A DNA stretch of 6,059 bases from CAYSHJ01 sp964589725. GTDB taxonomy: Bacteria > Planctomycetota > Planctomycetia > Planctomycetales > Planctomycetaceae. The position numbers and the translations under genes were made by a program. Of the stretch, positions 1-6,059 are shown one piece after another. The stretch's first letter is position 1. Each line of letters starts with the position of its first letter. The notes under the pieces are model-generated. The model did no database searches, was not told the origin of the DNA, and worked only from the letters and a program-made list of their open reading frames with translations. The stretch lies in contig CAZPUJ010000103.1 of assembly GCA_964589725.1 (NCBI GenBank), positions 1 to 6,059 on the forward strand. Reading direction: 5' to 3'.

Positions 1-1467
1 GGCTTCTGGTTTCAACGCCCCAGCGCGGCGGCGGCGGCTCGCAAGGCGTTCGTGGTGAACCGTATCGGGGACTTCGGGTTCATCATGGGCATCTTCCTGA
101 TTTGGAATACATTCGGGACGGTTAATTTTGCCGAAGTTTTCTCGCTGGTTCCGTCCGTTGCGAAACAACAGCCGACGGTCTTCACGACGATCTGCCTGCT
201 GCTGTTCTTGGGAGCGATGGGCAAGTCGGCGCAGTTCCCGCTGCACGTTTGGCTGCCTGATGCGATGGAAGGCCCGACTCCCGTGTCGGCTCTGATCCAC
301 GCGGCCACGATGGTGACGGCAGGTGTTTACATGGTCGCTCGCTGCACACCGCTGTTCGTAGAGTCTCCAACAGCCCAACTTGTCGTCTGTACGATTGGCG
401 GCGTCACGGCGTTGCTGGCGGCACTGACAGCTCTGACACAATACGACCTCAAACGAGTGCTCGCGTATTCGACGGTCAGTCAACTGGGATTCATGTTCAT
501 GGCGCTCGGTGCCGGTTGCGTCGACCGACATCTGACGACATTCTGCGTCGCGGCCGCGATGTTTCATCTCTTCACGCATGCGTTTTTCAAAGCCCTGTTG
601 TTTCTCGGAGCTGGCAGCGTGATGCACGCGATGGGTGACGTGATCGACATGCGACGGTTCAGCGGCTTACGACACGTGATGCCTCAAACTCGGATCACGT
701 TTCTCGTTGCATCGCTGGCGTTGGCTGGCTGCCCGTTGCTGTCGGGCTTCTGGAGCAAAGACGAAATCCTCGCGGTCTTGGCGGCGGGAACGCACCGTGG
801 CGAGCACACGACGTTCTTCACGGTCGTCCTGGCGGTCGCGATTGTCACCGCGTTCTTGACAGCGTTCTACACGTTCCGCGCGTACTTCATGACCTTCTTG
901 GGCGAAGAGCGATTCCCGGAGGAGGCTCATCATCCGCATGAATCACCGCCGGTGATGACAATTCCGTTGTTGGTGCTCGGCGGATTTTCGCTGGTCATTG
1001 GATTGTTTCTTGGTCCAACCGGCGTTTACGGGCGCTATCTGGCGCTTTCGCCGGTGTTGCCACACGCCGGCGAGCATCACCACAACTGGCTAATCATGGG
1101 TGTCAGCGTCGCAATTTTCGGAGCGGGTTACGGGTTGGCTCGCTATTTCTACGTGCAAGCCCCGACGCTTCCGGCCAAGTTGGAATCGAGCTTTCGTCCG
1201 TTGCACCGACTCTCGCTCGGCAAGTTTTTTTTCGACGAGTTGTTCACCGGGCTGATCGTTGTGCCGGTGAAAGTGCTCGCGCTGCTATGCACGCTATTTG
1301 ACAAATACATTATCGACGGATTGTTGGATTTTATTGGCTCCATCCCGACGACGATCGGCCGCATCGTGCGTCCGATACAAAACGGTTTGGTGTCGAATTA
1401 CGCCTGGGTCATGTTGCTAGGTTTGGTGGTGTTTTTGATTCAGGTATTGAGGGCTTGGGCCGGATGA
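1..1467 (+). CDS. nuoL: NADH-quinone oxidoreductase subunit L, 5'-truncated
   Basis: The frame is open from base 1 and ends at TGA 1465-1467, giving 488 visible residues. The first visible residues, GFWFQRPSAAAAARKAFVVN, match the family well inside the protein (about residue 160 in E. coli), so roughly 150 N-terminal residues, including the TM5 glutamate, lie upstream. The GTG at 52 is an internal valine codon, not a start. NuoL is the distal antiporter-like proton-pumping subunit of the complex I membrane arm. Numbered from the window edge, visible signatures are GKSAQFPLHVWLPDAM with K75, SALIHAATM with H100, DLKRVLAYSTVSQ with K151, HLFTHAFFKALLF with H189, H193 and K197, and GFWSKDEIL with K253 and D254. 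Two His-rich loops (about 308-313 and 355-361) are ordinary for this family. The C-terminal part (about 400-488) fits the long lateral amphipathic helix plus the final TM anchor. It heads the nuoL-nuoM-nuoN order. The identification is very secure. Confidence 0.97.
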   Translation, partial: GFWFQRPSAAAAARKAFVVNRIGDFGFIMGIFLIWNTFGTVNFAEVFSLVPSVAKQQPTVFTTICLLLFLGAMGKSAQFPLHVWLPDAMEGPTPVSALIHAATMVTAGVYMVARCTPLFVESPTAQLVVCTIGGVTALLAALTALTQYDLKRVLAYSTVSQLGFMFMALGAGCVDRHLTTFCVAAAMFHLFTHAFFKALLFLGAGSVMHAMGDVIDMRRFSGLRHVMPQTRITFLVASLALAGCPLLSGFWSKDEILAVLAAGTHRGEHTTFFTVVLAVAIVTAFLTAFYTFRAYFMTFLGEERFPEEAHHPHESPPVMTIPLLVLGGFSLVIGLFLGPTGVYGRYLALSPVLPHAGEHHHNWLIMGVSVAIFGAGYGLARYFYVQAPTLPAKLESSFRPLHRLSLGKFFFDELFTGLIVVPVKVLALLCTLFDKYIIDGLLDFIGSIPTTIGRIVRPIQNGLVSNYAWVMLLGLVVFLIQVLRAWAG

Positions 1468-1480
1468 AGCTTGTTCGGTT

Positions 1481-1520
1481 CCCTCGCCCCCGCCGCGGGG
1501 GAGAGGGTCAGGGTGAGGGG
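1481..1520. repeat. GC-rich palindromic dispersed-repeat unit between nuoL and nuoM
   Basis: This occupies the middle of the 91-base gap. The arms ccctcgcccccg (1481-1492) and cgggggagaggg (1496-1507) can pair over 12 positions with one G-A mismatch and a 3-base loop. They are followed by tcagggtgagggg. The outer 3' arm ggtgaggg (1512-1519) can alternatively pair with ccctcgcc (1481-1488) using one G-U pair, so two mutually exclusive hairpins are possible. From memory, the pattern gggagagggtcagggtgaggg is a very common dispersed intergenic repeat in planctomycetes and several other bacteria. The usual symmetric outer left arm is missing, so this looks like a partial or decayed copy. There is no U-tract after the stem, so it is not a classic intrinsic terminator. 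It lies inside an operon and might affect mRNA processing or stability, which is inference. Confidence 0.6.
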
Positions 1521-1543
1521 CGTCCGAGTCCGCCGGTTCGCAA

Positions 1544-1554
1544 AAAGAAAAGGG
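1544..1554 (+). promoter_or_regulatory. Weak ribosome binding site for nuoM
   Basis: A purine-rich run, aaagaaaaggg, ends 4 bases before the ATG at 1559. It contains only a partial Shine-Dalgarno match (AGGG). An out-of-frame ATG at 1555 is immediately next to it. The ATG at 1559 is chosen because the encoded protein starts directly with the hydrophobic first membrane helix, as the family does. Confidence 0.4.
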
Positions 1555-1558
1555 ATGC

Positions 1559-3295
1559 ATGTTGCTGCTTTCAATCATCCTCTTGCCGCTGCTGGCCGCG
1601 GGAGCCCTGGCCCTGCTGGGCGGCGGCCGCTCCGTGGCTCGCTGGGCCGCGTTGTTGACGGCGATCGGAACGCTGCTTTTGTCGCTGGGGATCGCCTCGC
1701 GAGTCCATACGCTCTCTGAATCTCCTGTCCACGGCGATCACTACGCTCGCGCCAACGGCCCTATCGACCCCAAGCTCGAATGGCGTCACACGTGGATGAG
1801 GCTGGGTGAGATTCAAACGCAGCAACCGCGTGCCCTCGACGACGGTGCAGGCTGGGATGCACAAATTGTTGGTACTGAAGCCGTCTCGGTCCCCGTCCGT
1901 CTGGAATTCTATCTCGGCGCGGATGGCATCAGCGTGTTGATGCTGGTGCTGACGGCGTTGCTGACTGTCTCCGCCGTCCTTATCTCGTGGGAGTCGATCG
2001 AAAACCGAGCGACCGAGTTTTACATCTGTCTGTTGGTACTGGAAGCCGGCATGTTGGGAGCATTCTGCGCATTCGATCTGGTGCTGTTCTATGTCTTCTT
2101 CGAGTTCACGCTGATCCCGCTGTTCTTCCTGGTCGGCATCTGGGGCGGCGTGCAGCGGCAGTACGCGGCGTATCGGTTCTTCATTTACACATTGACCGGC
2201 AGCGTGGTGACGCTTGTGGGTCTCGTGGCCTTGGTGGTGAAGGTCATGCAAGACGGCCTGACCACCACGCCGTTCTCGATTCCCGACATCGCCGCCGCGC
2301 TGCAAAAGAATCCGTTGCCTGACAATTGGCAAATCGGATTGCTGCTGGCGTTGTCGGCCGGCTTCTGCATCAAGGTGCCGTTGTTCCCGTTCCACACGTG
2401 GTTGCCGCTGGCTCACACGGAAGCGCCCACGGCGGGCAGCGTGTTGCTGGCTGGCATCTTGCTGAAGTTGGGGACGTACGGATTCCTGCGCATTTGTTTG
2501 CCGTTGCTGCCAGACGCGGTCTATCACTTGGGAGTTCCGGTGATCGCGACATTGTCCGTGATCGGCATCATCTACGGAGCGCTCGGCGCGTTGGCACAAA
2601 GCGATATCAAAAAACTTGTGGCTTATAGTTCAGTCAGCCATTTGGGATTTTGCATGCTGGGCATGTTCGCACTCAACTCCGAAGGGATTACTGGCAGCGT
2701 GTTGCAAATGGTCAATCATGGTCTGTCGACGGGAGCACTCTTCCTACTCGTGGGGATGGTCTACGACCGGTATCACACGCGCGAATTGAGCGAACTCGGC
2801 GGACTGGCGGCGCGACTACCGCTGCTGTCGGTCTGCATGGTCTTCGTCTGCTTGTCGAGCATCGGCCTCCCCGGATTGAACGGCTTCGTCGGCGAGCTGC
2901 TCGCGCTGATCGGCATGTTCAAGGCGAATCCAATGTACTCGGCCTTGGGAGCAACCGGCGTGATTCTCGGCGCGTGGTATCTGCTTGACATGCTACGGCG
3001 AGCGTTCTTCGGACCACTCAAGGAGCCAGCGTCCGCGCATGGCCCGATCTTTGATATCAATGGTCGCGAGCTGCTGTCCGTCGCGCCACTGATGATGCTC
3101 TGCCTCTGGATCGGTGTGTACCCAAAGCCGGTGCTCGACACGATCGAAGAAGACGTGCGAGCCATCGCCAGGATCTATGCGCATCCAAATGAATTGAAGC
3201 AAACCGAAGTTGCCAAAAGAACCAAGATGAGAGATGACGGCCGAAAGGCTGTGATGCTGCGGCCTCAACCGATTCCCCTAACCCCAAATCCCTAA
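1559..3295 (+). CDS. nuoM: NADH-quinone oxidoreductase subunit M
   Basis: This 578-residue polytopic membrane protein is the middle antiporter-like proton-pumping subunit of complex I. TM1 is the opening MLLLSIILLPLLAAGALALL. Family signatures are readable in order: LGADGISVLMLVLTALLT (about 119-136), FFEFTLIPLFFLVGIWGG with the TM5 glutamate E182, IKVPLFPFHTWLPLAHTEAP with the TM7 lysine K272, ILLKLGTYGFLR with the TM8 lysine K303, SDIKKLVAYSSVSHLGF (348-364), and GLPGLNGFVGEL with the TM12 glutamate E446. All main proton-path residues are present. It is longer than E. coli NuoM (about 509) for two reasons: a polar segment at about 50-115 between TM2 and TM3, and a charged tail after about 540. 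The last residues, PLTPNP, and the stop codon are encoded by a tandem repeat. It lies 91 bases after nuoL and 56 bases before nuoN, and is probably co-transcribed with both. Confidence 0.97.
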   Translation: MLLLSIILLPLLAAGALALLGGGRSVARWAALLTAIGTLLLSLGIASRVHTLSESPVHGDHYARANGPIDPKLEWRHTWMRLGEIQTQQPRALDDGAGWDAQIVGTEAVSVPVRLEFYLGADGISVLMLVLTALLTVSAVLISWESIENRATEFYICLLVLEAGMLGAFCAFDLVLFYVFFEFTLIPLFFLVGIWGGVQRQYAAYRFFIYTLTGSVVTLVGLVALVVKVMQDGLTTTPFSIPDIAAALQKNPLPDNWQIGLLLALSAGFCIKVPLFPFHTWLPLAHTEAPTAGSVLLAGILLKLGTYGFLRICLPLLPDAVYHLGVPVIATLSVIGIIYGALGALAQSDIKKLVAYSSVSHLGFCMLGMFALNSEGITGSVLQMVNHGLSTGALFLLVGMVYDRYHTRELSELGGLAARLPLLSVCMVFVCLSSIGLPGLNGFVGELLALIGMFKANPMYSALGATGVILGAWYLLDMLRRAFFGPLKEPASAHGPIFDINGRELLSVAPLMMLCLWIGVYPKPVLDTIEEDVRAIARIYAHPNELKQTEVAKRTKMRDDGRKAVMLRPQPIPLTPNP

Positions 3296-3331
3296 CCCCA
3301 AATCCCTAACCCCCAATCCCTAACCCCCAAT
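3276..3331. repeat. Tandem 14-bp (2 x 7) repeat, four copies, spanning the nuoM stop codon
   Basis: There are four exact-length copies. Copies 1 and 2 are ccctaaccccaaat (3276-3289, 3290-3303). Copies 3 and 4 are ccctaacccccaat (3304-3317, 3318-3331), which differ at one position. Each copy splits into two related heptamers, ccctaac and ccc(a/c)aat, giving eight heptamers in a row. The array then breaks off at cgctgctcc. The first copy and a half is translated as the end of NuoM, and its TAA stop (3293-3295) is inside copy 2. The remaining copies fill most of the nuoM-nuoN gap. The architecture resembles the short tandemly repeated heptamers known from cyanobacteria (CCCCAAT-like), but a shared origin is not shown. 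The complementary strand has eight G-runs of 3-5 bases separated by 3-4 bases. Confidence 0.9.
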
Positions 3332-3341
3332 CGCTGCTCCT

Positions 3342-3345
3342 GGAG
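3342..3345 (+). promoter_or_regulatory. Shine-Dalgarno of nuoN
   Basis: GGAG lies 6 bases before the GTG at 3352 and supports that GTG as the start. It is part of the perfect 8-base palindrome ggagctcc (3342-3349). It could also form a small gctc-ctg-gagc hairpin (3336-3346) that would partly hide it. That fold is weak and its relevance is unproven. Confidence 0.65.
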
Positions 3346-3351
3346 CTCCCC

Positions 3352-4890
3352 GTGTTCGAACATCTCACCACTGCCGTGAGCCTGATTCTGCCGGAAGTGG
3401 TGTTGCTCGCGGCGGCGTGTGTGAACTTGGCGGTTGGCCCATTTCTTATCGGTGAAGGGACGCCAGCTCCGAACGGGTTGCGGCATCGCTGGGGCATTTG
3501 GTCATTACTAGCACTGGCAATTGCCGGCTGGTCGTGGCTGGCCCCGGTGCCGGTCAGCGAGGCGAGTGAACTCGCGCCATTTCAGTCCGACGCACTGGTG
3601 TGGTTTGTCCGGCTGCTGACGCTTGCGACCGGCGCGATCTTCGTGTTAACCAATTGGAATTCCACCAGCGATCACGATGCGGCCGAGTCACACGCCTGCT
3701 TGCTGCTCATTTTGGCGGGAGCCGATTTGATCGCGTTGGCGAACGACCTTGTTGTTCTGTTCTTGGCTTTGGAACTGGTCAGCATCCCGACGTACCTTTT
3801 CTTGTATGTCTCGCGCCGCGATGCGTCCGGGCAAGAGGCGACGTTAAAGTATTTCCTGCTGAGCGTGTTCTCGTCAGCGTTGGTCTTGTACGGCTTCAGT
3901 TTTCTGTACGGAGTCGCCGGCTCGACAAACCTCACAGCTATTCGCCAAGCGTTTGAGGCCGGACAGAGTCAGCCGATGCCAGCGATGTTACTCGTCTCAG
4001 TTGTGGCGATCGTCGTGGGCTTGGCGTTTCGAGTGACCGCCGTGCCGTTTCATTTTTACGCTCCGGACGTCTTTCAGGGGACGTCGAATTCGGCCGCCGC
4101 TTTGTTGTCGTTCGTGCCGAAAGTCGCGGGCTTCGTGGCCTTGGTTCGAGTGCTCAGCCCGCCGTCACTCGAAGCCGCACTGCCTAACGGCGGCGCTTGG
4201 AGTCTTGCCTCTCGCAGCGGCGACGTGCTGTCATGGCTCGCCATCGCGACGATGTTCGTCGGGAATGTGCTGGCTCTGTTACAAAAAAATGTGCGGCGAT
4301 TGCTGGCCTATTCGAGCATCGCGCACGCTGGCTATATGCTGGTTGGCCTGACCGTCGCGATGCCGCCAATCAGCAACGGCACATCCGCCGCGCAACCTCC
4401 GGTGATTGGTGGCCTGCCGTCGTTGTTGTTCTATCTGGCCGTCTATGGTGTCACGACACTGGGCGTGTTCGCGCTTGTGGCCAGTTTGTCGCGTCCCGAA
4501 CGCCCGCTGGAACAGACCGACGATCTCGCCGGCTTGAGCCAAACTCATCCAGCCGGAGCGTTCTGTCTTACCGTGTTGCTCTTCGGTCTGACTGGCCTGC
4601 CGCCGACCGCCGGATTTCTCGGCAAGCTGAACCTGTTCCTCGCCTCCTGGAATCACGGCAGTGATCTCGGCCGCCGACTGGCTGTGTGCCTCGCCATCAA
4701 CGCCGCGATCGCCGCGTGGTATTACTTGCGACTCGTTGGAGCGATATATCTGCAACCCAGCCGTGACGAGACCCGCCGCTCGGCGGGGATTCCAGCCTTC
4801 ATCGGCGTCAGCCTTTGTGCGTTTGCCAGTCTCGCACTGTTCTTCGCTCCCGACTGGTTATGGCAAGCATTGCAACAGGTGTCGGGGTAA
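3352..4890 (+). CDS. nuoN: NADH-quinone oxidoreductase subunit N
   Basis: This 512-residue polytopic membrane protein is the antiporter-like complex I subunit nearest the peripheral arm, and completes the L-M-N set. The GTG start is supported by GGAG upstream and by the family-like N-terminus (SLILPEVVLLAAA). Motifs in order are FLALELVSIPTYLFLYVSRR with the TM5 glutamate E141, EATLKYFLLSVFSSALVLYG with K166, GLAFRVTAVPFHFYAPDVFQ, SFVPKVAGFVALVRVL with K257, RRLLAYSSIAHAGYMLVGL (315-333), and GLPPTAGFLGKLNLF with the TM12 lysine K425. The length is normal (E. coli about 485). One oddity is arginine R227 where the TM7 lysine (K217 in E. coli) is usual; R315 likewise stands where 'KRLLAYSS' is common. 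These may be lineage-typical. It ends at TAA, 52 bases before the next gene. Confidence 0.96.
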   Translation: MFEHLTTAVSLILPEVVLLAAACVNLAVGPFLIGEGTPAPNGLRHRWGIWSLLALAIAGWSWLAPVPVSEASELAPFQSDALVWFVRLLTLATGAIFVLTNWNSTSDHDAAESHACLLLILAGADLIALANDLVVLFLALELVSIPTYLFLYVSRRDASGQEATLKYFLLSVFSSALVLYGFSFLYGVAGSTNLTAIRQAFEAGQSQPMPAMLLVSVVAIVVGLAFRVTAVPFHFYAPDVFQGTSNSAAALLSFVPKVAGFVALVRVLSPPSLEAALPNGGAWSLASRSGDVLSWLAIATMFVGNVLALLQKNVRRLLAYSSIAHAGYMLVGLTVAMPPISNGTSAAQPPVIGGLPSLLFYLAVYGVTTLGVFALVASLSRPERPLEQTDDLAGLSQTHPAGAFCLTVLLFGLTGLPPTAGFLGKLNLFLASWNHGSDLGRRLAVCLAINAAIAAWYYLRLVGAIYLQPSRDETRRSAGIPAFIGVSLCAFASLALFFAPDWLWQALQQVSG

Positions 4891-4930
4891 GGCGACCTGT
4901 CATGAACCATTTCGGTTGATTCTTCGTCGC

Positions 4931-4937
4931 AAGGAGG
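4931..4937 (+). promoter_or_regulatory. Strong Shine-Dalgarno of the SWIM/SNF2-type gene
   Basis: AAGGAGG lies 5 bases before the ATG at 4943, a near-ideal match to the 16S rRNA 3' end, and it fixes the start codon. The 52-base gap after nuoN (4891-4942) holds nothing else recognisable: no convincing terminator hairpin with a T-tract and no clear promoter. Read-through from the nuo operon therefore cannot be excluded. Confidence 0.8.
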
Positions 4938-4942
4938 CTCCC

Positions 4943-6059
4943 ATGACATTTCTCGATCGCTGTCGGCATGAATTTGACCCACAGTCTTGTCAATGTGGAA
5001 TGCAGTTGTACGCAGCCGGAAACGTCTCGCTGTCCGCTCCTCAGGGAATCCATTTTCGCGCGACCGTGGCGGACGACGACGGTTCGGGGTACGTCGTCGA
5101 GGTGAGCGGTGCGGAAGCACGCGACGGAATACTCCTTTGCTCCTGTGATTGCCCACGGTTCGAGGAAGGCGACAACTGCGCGCATCTGTGGGCAACTTTG
5201 GAAAAGATCACGGCCGACGGCTGGTCGGCATCGATTCCAGGGAAGAAGCGGCTCTACATCGACGTGCTGGAATCCGAGTCCGATCCGTGGCTGAATAATG
5301 ACGACGAACAGGACGACGAATTGATGAACGTCATCCCCGCCGGCTGGCGCGAGGTTCTGGCGCAAAAGTTCGGTATGCAAATCTTTTCGCCGGCGTCCAA
5401 GAAGCCGAAAACAAAGAAGGGTGCCGCGAAGGCTCCCACCGGCCCGAAGGAGGACAATCGCTGGCGCGACGCTTTGACTCAGGTGCAGAACACTTCGCAA
5501 CGCTTCGTTCGCGACCTGACGTTCGACTCGCGCACGCTCCGAGCCGAGGCGCACCAGGAGGTCTATTACGTCGTCAATGTCAGCGCGTCGTTTCGCGAGA
5601 ACTCGCTGATGCTGCAATTCATGCAGCGGGAGCGTCGTCAAACGGGCGAGTTCGGCAAGATCAAAAAGCTGGCGGTCACGCGGACGCAGGTGAATGAGTT
5701 GCCGTGCGAAGCGGACCGTGCGTTGCTGCATCAGTTGATTGGGGCCAAGCCGCTGGCCAGTTCGACGTCGAACTACTACTCGACCCAACCGTATTACGAC
5801 CCGTATGGTAACCTGTCCTTTTCCTTTGCGAGCGTGCCGCCGTCGATGTACGGAGATCTGCTGCCGAGGCTGTGCGCGATGGGCCGTTGTTTCTGGATTC
5901 TGGACGAGCCAAACGTGCCGGACCTCGAAAAATCGTTGCGGTTCGAGGACGGCGATCCGTGGCGGCTGCAAATCCGGATTGAATCTCACGACGTCGAACA
6001 GCGCTGGGAGATCTCCGGGAGCTTGACGCGCGGCGATCAGAGCGTGCCGCTCACAGACG
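4943..6059 (+). CDS. SWIM zinc-finger protein, probable N-terminus of an SNF2-family helicase (3'-truncated)
   Basis: The frame is open from ATG 4943 to the window edge without a stop, giving 372 residues plus one base. A SWIM zinc finger (CxCx(n)CxH) sits at about 50-90. The core reads CDCPRFEEGDNCAHLWA, with ligands C68, C70, C79 and H81. SWIM domains bind DNA or proteins. After it come an acidic stretch (about 110-127) and a basic Lys/Ala/Pro linker (about 152-169). A region at about 175-372 has YYVVNVSA, MQRERRQTGEFGKIKKL, RLCAMGRCFWI and DPWRLQIRIE. From memory, this layout matches large bacterial SNF2/RapA-like helicases of planctomycetes and myxobacteria, in which the ATPase motifs come later. 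No Walker or helicase motif is visible here, so the helicase assignment is inference, while the SWIM call is direct. The role would be cytoplasmic, in nucleic-acid remodelling. It could instead be a stand-alone SWIM protein. Confidence 0.8.
   Translation, partial: MTFLDRCRHEFDPQSCQCGMQLYAAGNVSLSAPQGIHFRATVADDDGSGYVVEVSGAEARDGILLCSCDCPRFEEGDNCAHLWATLEKITADGWSASIPGKKRLYIDVLESESDPWLNNDDEQDDELMNVIPAGWREVLAQKFGMQIFSPASKKPKTKKGAAKAPTGPKEDNRWRDALTQVQNTSQRFVRDLTFDSRTLRAEAHQEVYYVVNVSASFRENSLMLQFMQRERRQTGEFGKIKKLAVTRTQVNELPCEADRALLHQLIGAKPLASSTSNYYSTQPYYDPYGNLSFSFASVPPSMYGDLLPRLCAMGRCFWILDEPNVPDLEKSLRFEDGDPWRLQIRIESHDVEQRWEISGSLTRGDQSVPLTD

Noticed and set aside
52..54. GTG at 52 as the nuoL start
   Set aside because: The frame is open upstream to base 1 and encodes conserved NuoL residues (GFWFQRPS...), so the start lies outside the window.
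919..1089. Histidine-rich stretches in NuoL as a possible metal-binding novelty
   Set aside because: His-rich loops in this part of NuoL (HHPHESPP-like) are common in the family.
1455..1719. Two overlapping plus-strand small frames across the nuoL-nuoM gap
   Set aside because: Their peptides (for example SLAPAAGERVRVRG) are translations of the palindromic repeat continuing into nuoM out of frame, and no ribosome binding site was seen.
1571..2599. Long minus-strand open frame (342 codons) opposite nuoM
   Set aside because: It is a low-complexity Q/R/H-rich translation with no recognisable domain and lies wholly antisense to a secure nuoM. This is a typical by-product of GC-biased codon use.
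3292..3497. Minus-strand small frames over the tandem array (GLGIWG-like peptides)
   Set aside because: They are translations of the repeat plus antisense nuoN and show no independent gene evidence.
4902..4919. Tiny ATG-to-TGA frame (MNHFG) upstream of the SWIM gene
   Set aside because: It is five codons with no clear ribosome binding site and no attenuator-like structure. It is expected by chance.
4892..4930. Possible terminator after nuoN (gcgac...gtcgc, and aacc...ggtt inside)
   Set aside because: The stems are only 4-5 bp, the outer loop is about 29 bases, and there is no T-tract. It is too weak to call.
4808..5989. Long minus-strand open frame (393 codons) opposite the nuoN end and the SWIM gene
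   Set aside because: It has no recognisable motif, is R-, L- and V-rich, and runs across two plus-strand genes. The plus-strand frame has a perfect Shine-Dalgarno and a clear SWIM motif.

Overview
The window shows the 3' end of a bacterial respiratory complex I (nuo) operon running left to right. It holds nuoL (5' end cut off by the window edge), complete nuoM and complete nuoN. A fourth gene on the same strand follows, and its 3' end is cut off. It encodes a SWIM zinc-finger protein that looks like the N-terminal part of a large SNF2-family helicase. All recognisable coding sequence is on the + strand, and no gap exceeds about 90 bases.

Layout: 1-1467 nuoL (partial); 1468-1558 gap with a GC-rich palindromic repeat; 1559-3295 nuoM, whose last codons and stop lie in a tandem heptamer/14-mer repeat (3276-3331); 3352-4890 nuoN with a GTG start; 4891-4942 short gap ending in a near-ideal Shine-Dalgarno; 4943-6059 SWIM/SNF2-type gene, open to the window edge. 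No RNA gene, mobile element, CRISPR array, convincing terminator or promoter was found.

The organism is probably a member of the Planctomycetota or a related lineage. This is inferred from memory of three things: the style of the NuoM and NuoN motifs, the type of SWIM/SNF2 protein, and the 'ccctcgccccc...gggggagagggtcagggtgaggg' dispersed repeat common in such genomes. It was not tested by any search.

NuoL, NuoM and NuoN are the three antiporter-like, proton-pumping subunits of the complex I membrane arm, and their key Lys/Glu/His residues can mostly be read. The exception is NuoN, where the usual TM7 lysine is an arginine. The helicase-like gene has no obvious functional link to complex I. 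The most noteworthy structure is non-coding: each of the two gaps inside the nuo segment carries a different repeat, and one repeat supplies the end of NuoM. I see no evidence of a new multi-gene system here.
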